Assembly (NCBI GenBank): GCA_017989575.1
Contig: JAGNPP010000080.1
Span: forward strand, 1 to 9,558
DNA from: Chryseobacterium sp.
Lineage (GTDB): Bacteria > Bacteroidota > Bacteroidia > Flavobacteriales > Weeksellaceae
Direction of reading: 5' to 3'
DNA: 9,558 nucleotides
A program made the translations under genes and the position numbers. Below are positions 1 through 6,627 of the stretch, piece after piece. The notes below the pieces were generated by a model. The model saw nothing but the letters and a program-made list of their open reading frames with translations. It had not been told where the DNA came from and ran no database searches. Positions within the stretch are counted from its first letter, which is position 1; each line of letters opens with the position of its first letter.

Positions 1-1632
1 ATTCAAATCGAACATTCTGTCTTTCACATCAGTCACTTTGATGAACCAAGAATCGAGCGGATAATACAACAAAGGCTCATCAGTTCTCCAACTGTGCGGA
101 TAACTGTGAACATATTTTTCAACCTTGAAGGCTTTGTTTTCTTTTCTTAATTTTAAGGCAATTCTCTCATCAACAGAAAGATACGCTTTCAAATCAGCGA
201 TAATTGATTTTAAATTTTCTTTTTGAATATTGAATTCTGTGCTTTTTTCTTCTTCATTCAAATATTCTCCTTTCACATATTCATTCGCAAAACCGTAAGT
301 TTCATCTTTTACAATCGATAAAAATTTCCCTTGCATATCAACCAAAGGAACCGGATTTCCATTGTCATCCAAAACCAACATTGGCGGAACTTCCGGCGTT
401 GCTTCTTTCGCAACTTTCGCATCATCTGCACCAAAAGTCGGCGCAGTGTGAACGATTCCTGTTCCGTCTTCCGTCGTTACAAAATCTCCGGCAATCACTC
501 GGAAAGCGTTTTCCGGATTTTGGTAAGGTTTGGCGTAATCTAATAATTGTTCATATTGAATTCCCACCAAATCAGCGCCTTTGAATTCGGCTAAGATTTG
601 ATAAGGAATAACTTTGCTTTCAGAAGTGTAATTGGCGAAATCTTCATCTGTTCCTTCCGCGTATTTCTTCGCAAACTGCTTTCCAACCAAAGCTTTCGCC
701 AAAATAATATTGATTGGCTCAAACGTATATTGATTGAAAGTTTTTACTAATACGTAATCGATTTTTGGTCCGACTGTTAAAGCAGTGTTGGAAGGTAAAG
801 TCCAAGGCGTTGTCGTCCAGGCAAGAAAATAAACATCAGATTTTGGCTGTTGATTATCAAATTCTTCCCAATGCAAAGCTCCACCACAACTATTTTCGGC
901 AGCTTCAGAACTATCTATTTTGGAATCAGAATAAGCAAGTGCGGATAATTTTTTCCAAGTTTCGCTTGCATTTTCGGGTGCTTGTTTTATCTTAAATTGA
1001 GCTACAACAGTCGTGTCAGAAACATCACGATAAGCACCTGGTTGATTCACTTCGTGAGAAGATAAACCAGTTCCAGCTTTCGGAGAATACGGCTGAATTG
1101 TGTAACCTTTGTACAACAAACCTTTGTCATAGATTTGTTTCAAAAGCCACCAAACCGATTCCATATATTTTGGTTTGTAGGTGATGTACGGATTTTCCAT
1201 ATCCACCCAATAGCCGATTTTTTCGGTCATATCGTTCCAAACATCGGTGTAGCGCATCACGGCGTTTTTACAAGCTTCGTTGTATTCTTCAATCGTGATT
1301 TTTTTGCCGATATCTTCTTTGGTGATTCCCAATTCTTTCTCAACTCCCAATTCTACTGGAAGTCCGTGCGTGTCCCAACCCGCTTTTCTGAAAACCTGTT
1401 TCCCGGATTGTGTTTGAAAACGACAAAAAATATCCTTAATCGCTCTCGCCATCACGTGGTGAATTCCCGGCATTCCGTTGGCGGAAGGCGGTCCTTCATA
1501 AAAAACAAATTCCGGTTGTCCTTCGCGGATTTCTACGGATTTTTTGAAAGTATCGTTGGTTTTCCAAAATTCTGCGATGTTTTTTGCAGTTTCGGTTAGG
1601 CTAAGATTTTTATATTCTGTGAACTTACTCAT
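1..1632 (-). CDS. ileS: Isoleucyl-tRNA synthetase, N-terminal half (partial, runs off left edge)
   Basis: Cytoplasmic class I aminoacyl-tRNA synthetase that charges tRNA-Ile. I translated the minus strand from the ATG at 1630-1632; 544 codons are open to base 1, about half of the usual length of roughly 1100 residues. Visible motifs: the ATP-binding signature region GPPSANGMPGIHH (residues 47-59), the conserved GWDTHGLPVE (85-94), and the editing-domain (CP1) motif WTTTPWTLPSN (272-282). The KMSKS loop and anticodon domain lie outside the window. Two oddities: the HIGH tetrapeptide reads GIHH (56-59), and the Cys pairs expected near residues 183-186 and 514-517 are replaced (YSPKAG; HSWRT). 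Such non-zinc, IleS2-like forms are, as I recall, common in Bacteroidota. It is divergent from the pigment genes and is probably a housekeeping neighbour rather than part of that pathway. The identification is secure. Confidence 0.96.
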   Translation of the reverse strand, partial: MSKFTEYKNLSLTETAKNIAEFWKTNDTFKKSVEIREGQPEFVFYEGPPSANGMPGIHHVMARAIKDIFCRFQTQSGKQVFRKAGWDTHGLPVELGVEKELGITKEDIGKKITIEEYNEACKNAVMRYTDVWNDMTEKIGYWVDMENPYITYKPKYMESVWWLLKQIYDKGLLYKGYTIQPYSPKAGTGLSSHEVNQPGAYRDVSDTTVVAQFKIKQAPENASETWKKLSALAYSDSKIDSSEAAENSCGGALHWEEFDNQQPKSDVYFLAWTTTPWTLPSNTALTVGPKIDYVLVKTFNQYTFEPINIILAKALVGKQFAKKYAEGTDEDFANYTSESKVIPYQILAEFKGADLVGIQYEQLLDYAKPYQNPENAFRVIAGDFVTTEDGTGIVHTAPTFGADDAKVAKEATPEVPPMLVLDDNGNPVPLVDMQGKFLSIVKDETYGFANEYVKGEYLNEEEKSTEFNIQKENLKSIIADLKAYLSVDERIALKLRKENKAFKVEKYVHSYPHSWRTDEPLLYYPLDSWFIKVTDVKDRMFDLN

Positions 1633-1671
1633 TTTCAATGGATCAAATCTGTTTCTGATAGATTAAGTTTG

Positions 1672-1701
1672 CGAATTTAGTGATTTTTGTCGATTTTTAA
1701 A
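1672..1701 (-). promoter_or_regulatory. Candidate Bacteroidota promoter for ileS
   Basis: Read on the minus strand, TAAATTCG (1672-1679) matches the TAnnTTTG -7 consensus at all fixed positions but one. A TTT (1699-1701) lies 19 bases upstream, where the -33 element should be. Transcription would start near 1665 and give a leader of about 30 bases before the ATG. The match is imperfect in AT-rich DNA, so this is tentative. Confidence 0.3.
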
Positions 1702-1771
1702 GTATATTTTGCGCAGTTTCTAAATGTTAAAAACTTCAAATTCAGAATCATAAAATTGGTTTATGTTTTTA

Positions 1772-1779
1772 TAAATTTG
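1772..1779 (+). promoter_or_regulatory. Candidate -7 element (TAAATTTG) for the ligase operon
   Basis: TAAATTTG is an exact match to the Bacteroidota -7 consensus TAnnTTTG. It lies 19 bases before the TTG start at 1799, which would give a leader of only about 10-15 bases. I see no good -33 TTG 19-21 bases upstream; the nearest TTG (1756-1758) is too close. The position fits the only available start codon of the ligase gene, which is the main support. Confidence 0.4.
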
Positions 1780-1798
1780 TCACATAAAATTATCATCC

Positions 1799-3094
1799 TT
1801 GGAACTATACCCAACCATTGAAAAATCCGATTTAAAATCAATCAAAACCTTTCAGGAAAGCAAATTGAAAGAGCTTTTGGTTTACTTAAAATCCAATTCG
1901 CCGTTTTATCAGAAATTATTTATTGACAATAAAATTGATATTAATGAAATGAAAACGCTTGAAGATTTAACTAAAATTCCGACGACTTCCAAGAATGATA
2001 TTCAAGCAAACAATCAGGATTTTTTCTGTGTTCCTCAAACTGAAATTGTGGATTACAGCACGACTTCCGGAACTTTGGGCGACCTAGTGACTTTCGGATT
2101 GTCGGACAAGGATTTGGAAAGATTGGCTTACAACGAAGCGATTTCTTTTGTCTGTGCCGGAATCCAAAAAGGCGATGTTGTTCAAATGATTACAACCATC
2201 GATAAAAGATTTATGGCTGGTTTGGCTTATTTTCTTGGACTTAGGAAAATGGGTGCAAGTGTTGTGAGAATGGGACCTGGCATTCCAGAATTGCAATGGG
2301 ATTCGATTTTCAGATATAAGCCGAAATATCTGATTACGGTTCCGTCTTTCCTTTTGAAAATGATAGATTACGCTGAGAAACACAACATCGATTATAAAAA
2401 CTCCAGTGTTTACGGCGCCATTTGTATTGGGGAAGGCCTTAAAAATCAGGATTTCACCGATAATATTCTGTCTCAAAAAATTAAAGAAAGATGGAATATT
2501 CAATTGTTTTCAACTTACGCTTCGACGGAAATGAGCACGGCTTTCACGGAATGCGAATTTCAAATTGGTGGTCATCATCATCCCGAACTCATCATTACAG
2601 AAATCCTTGATGAAAATGAAAATCCTGTACAAGAAGGCGAAAGTGGCGAGTTGACGATTACGACTTTGGGCGTTGAAGCGATTCCGTTATTAAGATTTAA
2701 AACCGGAGATTTGGTGAAAGCACATTACGAAGCTTGCAAATGTGGCAGAAATACGATGCGTCTTGGTCCAGTTCTTGGCAGAAAACAACAAATGATAAAG
2801 TACAAAGGCACGACACTTTATCCGCCGGCAATGAATGACATTCTGAATGATTTTAATAATATTCTTTGCTATCAAATCGTTATTCAGTCGGATGAAATTG
2901 GTTTGGACGAAATCATTATTAAAGTAAGTGCCGAAAATAATGATGAGAATTTTGTGAATGAATTGCGAGACCATTTCCGTGCAAAATTGAGAGTGAGTCC
3001 GAAAATCGAAGTTTTGGATTTTGAAGTGTTATCGAAAAATGTCTTCAATCCAACGAGCCGTAAGCCAATTAATTTTATAGATTTACGAAATTAA
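1799..3094 (+). CDS. PaaK-like adenylate-forming ligase, probable aryl acid activator of the aryl-polyene/flexirubin pathway
   Basis: A 431-residue ANL-superfamily enzyme of the phenylacetate-CoA ligase (PaaK) type, close to the usual family length of about 430. Such enzymes form an acyl-adenylate from a carboxylic acid and ATP, then transfer the acyl group to CoA or an ACP thiol. Seen: the family N-terminus with NSPFYQKLF (33-41), the nucleotide-binding loop YSTTSGTLGD (86-95), the adenine-site motif STYASTEMS (238-246), the RFKTGDL motif whose Asp is residue 304, a CKCGR element (313-317), and the C-terminal hinge region GRKQQMIKYKGTTLYP (327-342). The start is TTG: an in-frame TAA at 1784-1786 leaves no ATG before it, and the next ATG (1949) would remove conserved sequence. 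In this context (ammonia-lyase, FabG, ketosynthase and ACP nearby) I infer that it activates 4-coumarate or a related aryl acid. A true phenylacetate-degradation role is unlikely, because no paa genes are present. Confidence 0.8.
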   Translation: MELYPTIEKSDLKSIKTFQESKLKELLVYLKSNSPFYQKLFIDNKIDINEMKTLEDLTKIPTTSKNDIQANNQDFFCVPQTEIVDYSTTSGTLGDLVTFGLSDKDLERLAYNEAISFVCAGIQKGDVVQMITTIDKRFMAGLAYFLGLRKMGASVVRMGPGIPELQWDSIFRYKPKYLITVPSFLLKMIDYAEKHNIDYKNSSVYGAICIGEGLKNQDFTDNILSQKIKERWNIQLFSTYASTEMSTAFTECEFQIGGHHHPELIITEILDENENPVQEGESGELTITTLGVEAIPLLRFKTGDLVKAHYEACKCGRNTMRLGPVLGRKQQMIKYKGTTLYPPAMNDILNDFNNILCYQIVIQSDEIGLDEIIIKVSAENNDENFVNELRDHFRAKLRVSPKIEVLDFEVLSKNVFNPTSRKPINFIDLRN

Positions 3095-3115
3095 AATTTG
3101 ACTCAATTAATAACT

Positions 3116-3718
3116 ATGAAAAAACTATTATTACTTGTCGTTCTTATGTTTACGACATTTACTTTTGCTCAAAACCAATTGAATTTTGAATTCGGAACTT
3201 TTGATTTTTTGAAAGACCAAACAGAAGTGAACGTTCAACTGAAATTTGATAACGTCCTGTTTCAAGCAGATAATTTCACAGAAGCTCAATATTTGGAAAG
3301 ACGAAAAGCGGAAACTTTAGCAAAGAAAAATGCGATGGCTTGGCAAAAATGGGAAGAAGCTTGGGGCAATTTCAAGAATACGGAATATCTCAATTACTTT
3401 TTGAAAGGTCTCAACGGCTGGTCGAAAAAAGTGGCTTTCAAAAAAGATATTAATTCAAAATATACTTTGATTGTCGATACAAAATGGGTTTACGCAGGTT
3501 GGCACGCAGGCTTGGTTGCTCAGGAAGGAAAACTGACTTCTGATTTAATATTTGTTGAAACTGATAATCCTTCGAAAGTTGTGATGAAATTGCAAGGTTC
3601 AGAAATTCTCGGTAAAAAAACGAACAAAGACTTTACAATGGAGTATGGAAGAATTGCTGGTGCTTACGAAGTCACCGGCAAGGAACTCGGAAAAGCGATA
3701 AGAAAAGTCATTAAATAA
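3116..3718 (+). CDS. Secreted protein of unknown function, co-transcribed with the ligase
   Basis: I do not recognise a named function. The ATG at 3116 is preferred over an upstream in-frame TTG (3098), because it puts a classical signal peptide at the very N-terminus: MKK, a Leu/Val-rich core (4-12), and a likely signal peptidase I cut after TFA (16-18) before QN. This gives 200 residues before cleavage and no lipobox Cys. The mature part has an acidic/basic mixed helix with many Trp (ERRKAETLAKKNAMAWQKWEEAW, about 61-83), then a beta-rich half with KYTLIVDTKWVYAGWHAGL (115-133) and a FVETDNPS turn (146-153). The pattern recalls conserved periplasmic or envelope proteins that I have seen only as hypothetical in Bacteroidota. 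It begins 21 bases after the ligase stop and ends at a terminator, so it should share that transcript. A link to pigment placement in the outer membrane is only a guess. Confidence 0.75.
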   Translation: MKKLLLLVVLMFTTFTFAQNQLNFEFGTFDFLKDQTEVNVQLKFDNVLFQADNFTEAQYLERRKAETLAKKNAMAWQKWEEAWGNFKNTEYLNYFLKGLNGWSKKVAFKKDINSKYTLIVDTKWVYAGWHAGLVAQEGKLTSDLIFVETDNPSKVVMKLQGSEILGKKTNKDFTMEYGRIAGAYEVTGKELGKAIRKVIK

Positions 3719-3725
3719 AACACAA

Positions 3726-3756
3726 ACGGTCTGAAAAATTTTCAGACCGTTTTTTT
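3726..3756 (+). terminator. Rho-independent terminator between convergent genes, probably bidirectional
   Basis: An ACGGTCTGAA arm (3726-3735) is perfectly complementary to TTCAGACCGT (3741-3750). The stem is at least 10 bp with an AAATT loop and is followed directly by a run of six T (3751-3756). It starts 7 bases after the stop of the 3116-3718 gene, and the T run overlaps the stop codon of the convergent halogenase gene (3755-3757). On the minus strand the stem is followed by TTTGTGTTTTATTTA, a weaker U tract, so it can also serve the halogenase transcript. Confidence 0.9.
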
Positions 3757-4999
3757 ATTGCTGTTCCATTTTTTCCAATCTGATAAAATCTGCCAAATTC
3801 TTCACTGCCGTATCGTGAATTCTCACAAAAGTATTTTTCTTGTCCCAAACATAACCAGCCAAAACCGCACAAATTTTCCTTTTCACATCGGGATTTTCCG
3901 GTTGATGGAAAAATAATTCCTGCAAATTTCCGGTGTACCATTCTTTCACGTAAGTGGTGAAAACATTCACGCCGTATAAAATGTAATCAGAATATTCCTT
4001 TTGCCAATCAATGGTTTCGCCGTTTAATTGTCTTAGGGCTAATTTTGCAGAAAGCATTCCGGATTCCGTTGCGAAAGCCATTCCAGATGAAAAAACAGGG
4101 TCGAGAAATTCCGATGCATTTCCAGTCAAAGCAAATCCGTCTCCGAATAATTTTTTTACGGAGCAAGAATAATCTTTCAAATGTCTCGGTTCAAAAAGAA
4201 AATCAACGTCGCCAAAACGTTTGACATAATAATCTGAAAGCGAAATGGCTTTTCTCAAAGCTTCCGTCGTGTCGCCATTTTCCGATAATTTATCGATATA
4301 ATCAGTCGGTCCAACGATTCCTAAACTTGTTTTTCCATTCGAAAAAGGAATTACCCAAAGCCAAACTTCGGTTTCAATAATATCGAAAGAAATCAACGTT
4401 CCTTCCACGCCTTCTTCACGATTAATATCATCAACGTGAGAGAAAATCGCAGAATGTGGTGATAATTTCGAAGGTTTTTCCAAGTCCAATAATCTCGGCA
4501 AAACTCTGCCATAACCGCTGGAATCAATAATGAATTTGGCGTGAATTTCCTTCGTTTCACCATCTTTATTTTTAACAGTTGTAATGGAATTCGAACCATT
4601 AAATTCAACAGAAATCACTTCTGTTTCAAATTCCAAATCAACGCCTTTTCGGATAACTTCATCTGCCAAAACTTTGTCAAAATCCGCTCTGGGAACTTGC
4701 CAAGTCCAATCCCAGCCTTCACCAAATTTATTGCTAAAATCAAAAATACAGACTTCATCACCTCGCATAAATCTTGCACCAAGCTTCTTCTCAAAACCTT
4801 GGCTGTCCAACGCTTCGAAAAGTCCAGCTTCGTGAAAATGATCCATCACTCGCGGAATCAGGCTTTCTCCAACCACCAATCTTGGAAATTTGGTTTTTTC
4901 CACCACTTTCACTTTTGCACCGTTGTTATGAAGATACGCGGAAGACACGCAACCCGAAGGTCCGGCTCCAATCACGAGGACATCTACAAATTCTTTCAT
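3755..4999 (-). CDS. FAD-dependent halogenase-like oxidoreductase
   Basis: A 414-residue flavoprotein of the tryptophan-halogenase / geranylgeranyl-reductase superfamily. Seen: the N-terminal FAD dinucleotide motif VIGAGPSG (9-16), VVGESLIP (42-49), a Lys pair in FEKKLGARF (69-77) where halogenases carry the Lys that handles hypohalous acid, the halogenase signature WxWxIP as WLWVIP (213-218), and the second FAD/halogenase motif GNASEFLDPVFSSG (293-306), matching FxxPxxSxG. These signatures favour a halogenase over a plain monooxygenase. It is shorter than free-tryptophan halogenases (about 530 residues) and nearer to enzymes acting on phenols or carrier-tethered substrates. Chlorinated flexirubins are known, so I infer chlorination of the phenolic end of the polyene. 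It is divergent from the ammonia-lyase gene and convergent with the ligase pair, so it is transcribed alone. A partner flavin reductase is not in the window. Substrate and halide are unproven. Confidence 0.82.
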   Translation of the reverse strand: MKEFVDVLVIGAGPSGCVSSAYLHNNGAKVKVVEKTKFPRLVVGESLIPRVMDHFHEAGLFEALDSQGFEKKLGARFMRGDEVCIFDFSNKFGEGWDWTWQVPRADFDKVLADEVIRKGVDLEFETEVISVEFNGSNSITTVKNKDGETKEIHAKFIIDSSGYGRVLPRLLDLEKPSKLSPHSAIFSHVDDINREEGVEGTLISFDIIETEVWLWVIPFSNGKTSLGIVGPTDYIDKLSENGDTTEALRKAISLSDYYVKRFGDVDFLFEPRHLKDYSCSVKKLFGDGFALTGNASEFLDPVFSSGMAFATESGMLSAKLALRQLNGETIDWQKEYSDYILYGVNVFTTYVKEWYTGNLQELFFHQPENPDVKRKICAVLAGYVWDKKNTFVRIHDTAVKNLADFIRLEKMEQQ

Positions 5000-5025
5000 T
5001 ATTTCTGATATTCTATCTATATTTG
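4994..5025 (+). promoter_or_regulatory. Promoter for the ammonia-lyase operon
   Basis: TATATTTG (5018-5025) matches the Bacteroidota -7 consensus TAnnTTTG exactly. A TTT (4994-4996) lies 21 bases upstream as a partial -33 element, inside the first codons of the divergent halogenase gene. Transcription would start near 5032, leaving a leader of about 60 bases before the ATG at 5092. It is the only good promoter before the run of five plus-strand genes. Confidence 0.55.
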
Positions 5026-5030
5026 CGTCA

Positions 5031-5060
5031 CAAAATTAATCACAAAAAATTGATTTCGAA
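5031..5060 (-). promoter_or_regulatory. Promoter for the halogenase gene
   Basis: On the minus strand TAATTTTG (5031-5038) matches TAnnTTTG exactly. TTCG (5057-5060), 18 bases upstream, is a weak -33 candidate. The start would be near 5025, about 25 bases before the ATG at 4997-4999. The -7 box lies only 5 bases from that of the opposing promoter, so the two cannot easily be occupied together. Confidence 0.45.
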
Positions 5061-5091
5061 TCAGTTTTCTCCTTTTTTTAAATAATGATAG

Positions 5092-6609
5092 ATGGTATTA
5101 ACGGCTAACCTCAAATTAGAGGATTTTTATAAAATTATTTTCGATAACGAAACGCTTGAATTGAGCGAAACACTTTTGTCGAAAGTAGAAAATGGTTTCA
5201 ATTTTTTAGAGGAATTTTCCAAAGACAAAGTCATTTATGGCGTGAACACTGGTTTCGGACCAATGGCGCAATACAGAATCAGCGAGGAAAACAGAAATCA
5301 GCTTCAATATAATTTGATAAGAAGTCACTCTTCCGGCGTTGGAAATCCACTTTCGCCTCAATCTGCAAAAGCGGTGATGTTGGCGAGATTGAACACTTTG
5401 AGTTTAGGAAAATCGGGAATTCATCCGTCGGTTATTTTTTTATTAAAGGAATTAATTAATAAAGATGTTACGCCGTTGATTTTCGAGCACGGTGGCGTTG
5501 GCGCAAGTGGCGATTTGGTTCAGCTGGCGCATTTGGCTTTGGTCTTGATTGGCGAAGGCGAAGTTTTTTATAAAAATAAAAGAAGAAATACGAAAGATGT
5601 TTTTGCAGAATTGAATCTTGAACCAATAAAAGTTCACATTCGCGAAGGTTTGGGATTGATGAACGGAACTTCTACGATGACGGGAATTGGGATTATTAAT
5701 GCCTATTATTCCAGAAAATTGGTGGATATTTCTTTGAAACTTTCTTGTGCGATTAATGAAATTGTAAAAGCGTACGACGACCATTTTTCAGAAGCTTTGA
5801 ATTCCACAAAAAGACACGAAGGCCAACAAAAAATTGCGTCCAGAATGCGCGAAAGTCTTTCTGATAGCAAATTAATCAGAAAAAGAGAAGACCATCTTTA
5901 TAATAAGAAAAACAAAGAGGAAATCTTCAAAGATAAAGTTCAGGAATATTATTCTCTCAGATGTGTTCCGCAGATTTTGGGACCAGTCTTGGATACTTTG
6001 GAATTCACGGAAAAAATATTGGAAGACGAGATTAATTCTGCCAACGACAATCCGATTATCATTCCAGAAGACCAACACGTTTACCACGGCGGAAACTTCC
6101 ACGGAGACTATATTTCTTTGGAAATGGACAAGCTGAAAATCGTTATCACAAAACTGACAATGCTTGCAGAAAGACAACTCAATTATCTTCTGAATGCAAA
6201 AATCAACGAGATCTTCCCGCCATTCGTCAATCTCGGAAAATTAGGATTGAATTTCGGTATGCAAGGCGTTCAATTCACCGCAACTTCCACAACGGCGGAA
6301 AGTCAAATGTTGTCGAATCCGATGTATGTTCACAGTATTCCGAATAACAATGATAATCAGGATATTGTGAGTATGGGAACCAATTCTGCGGTGATTTGTA
6401 GCAAAGTTATTGCAAATGCTTTTGAAGTTTTGGCGATTGAATTAATCACGATTATTCAAGCAATTGAGTTTTTGGAATGTCAGAACGAAATTTCATCTAA
6501 CACGAAAAAACTGTACGATGAGGTTCGTGCGATTGTTCCGGCTTTCAAAGAAGATTTGGTGATGTATCCGTTTGTAGAAAAGGTGAAGGAATATTTAAAA
6601 AATAATTAA
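5092..6609 (+). CDS. Aromatic amino acid ammonia-lyase (probable tyrosine ammonia-lyase)
   Basis: A 505-residue cytoplasmic enzyme of the HAL/TAL/PAL family that removes ammonia from an aromatic amino acid; with tyrosine the product is 4-coumarate. Seen: the Ala-Ser-Gly triad (138-140 in GGVGASGDL) that cyclises to the MIO electrophile, the catalytic Tyr in YGVNTGFGP (49-57), the substrate-carboxylate Arg in YYSLRCVPQ (290), NSANDNP (315-321), and the TAESQMLSNP region (401-410). The selectivity loop reads NLIRSHSSG (74-82), with Ser-His as in bacterial histidine lyases. The whole sequence, including this loop, closely resembles my memory of the characterised F. johnsoniae TAL, so I favour tyrosine over histidine. 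No hut genes are nearby; FabG, ketosynthase and ACP follow. The ATG at 5092 is chosen, since the nearby ATG at 5085 is out of frame. It is the first gene of the operon, with 18 bases before fabG. A histidine lyase cannot be excluded from sequence alone. Confidence 0.88.
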   Translation: MVLTANLKLEDFYKIIFDNETLELSETLLSKVENGFNFLEEFSKDKVIYGVNTGFGPMAQYRISEENRNQLQYNLIRSHSSGVGNPLSPQSAKAVMLARLNTLSLGKSGIHPSVIFLLKELINKDVTPLIFEHGGVGASGDLVQLAHLALVLIGEGEVFYKNKRRNTKDVFAELNLEPIKVHIREGLGLMNGTSTMTGIGIINAYYSRKLVDISLKLSCAINEIVKAYDDHFSEALNSTKRHEGQQKIASRMRESLSDSKLIRKREDHLYNKKNKEEIFKDKVQEYYSLRCVPQILGPVLDTLEFTEKILEDEINSANDNPIIIPEDQHVYHGGNFHGDYISLEMDKLKIVITKLTMLAERQLNYLLNAKINEIFPPFVNLGKLGLNFGMQGVQFTATSTTAESQMLSNPMYVHSIPNNNDNQDIVSMGTNSAVICSKVIANAFEVLAIELITIIQAIEFLECQNEISSNTKKLYDEVRAIVPAFKEDLVMYPFVEKVKEYLKNN

Positions 6610-6627
6610 TTTCAAAGTTTTAAACTA

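Noticed and set aside
1135..1599. 154-codon plus-strand open frame over ileS
   Set aside because: It is antisense to well-conserved IleS sequence including the GIHH and GWDTHGLPVE motifs; its Phe-rich, motif-free protein is a shadow of the real frame.
1799..3094. Phenylacetate degradation ligase (paaK proper)
   Set aside because: The fold family matches, but no other paa genes are present and the neighbours are polyene and pigment genes, so the degradation role was not adopted.
3098..3115. TTG start giving 6 extra residues before the signal peptide
   Set aside because: The ATG at 3116 places MKK and the hydrophobic core at the N-terminus as expected; the extension adds nothing recognisable.
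4541..5008. 155-codon plus-strand open frame over the start of the halogenase gene
   Set aside because: The opposite strand carries the FAD and GESLIP motifs; this frame's product is low-complexity Phe/His/Asn with no recognisable domain and it would cross the divergent promoter region.
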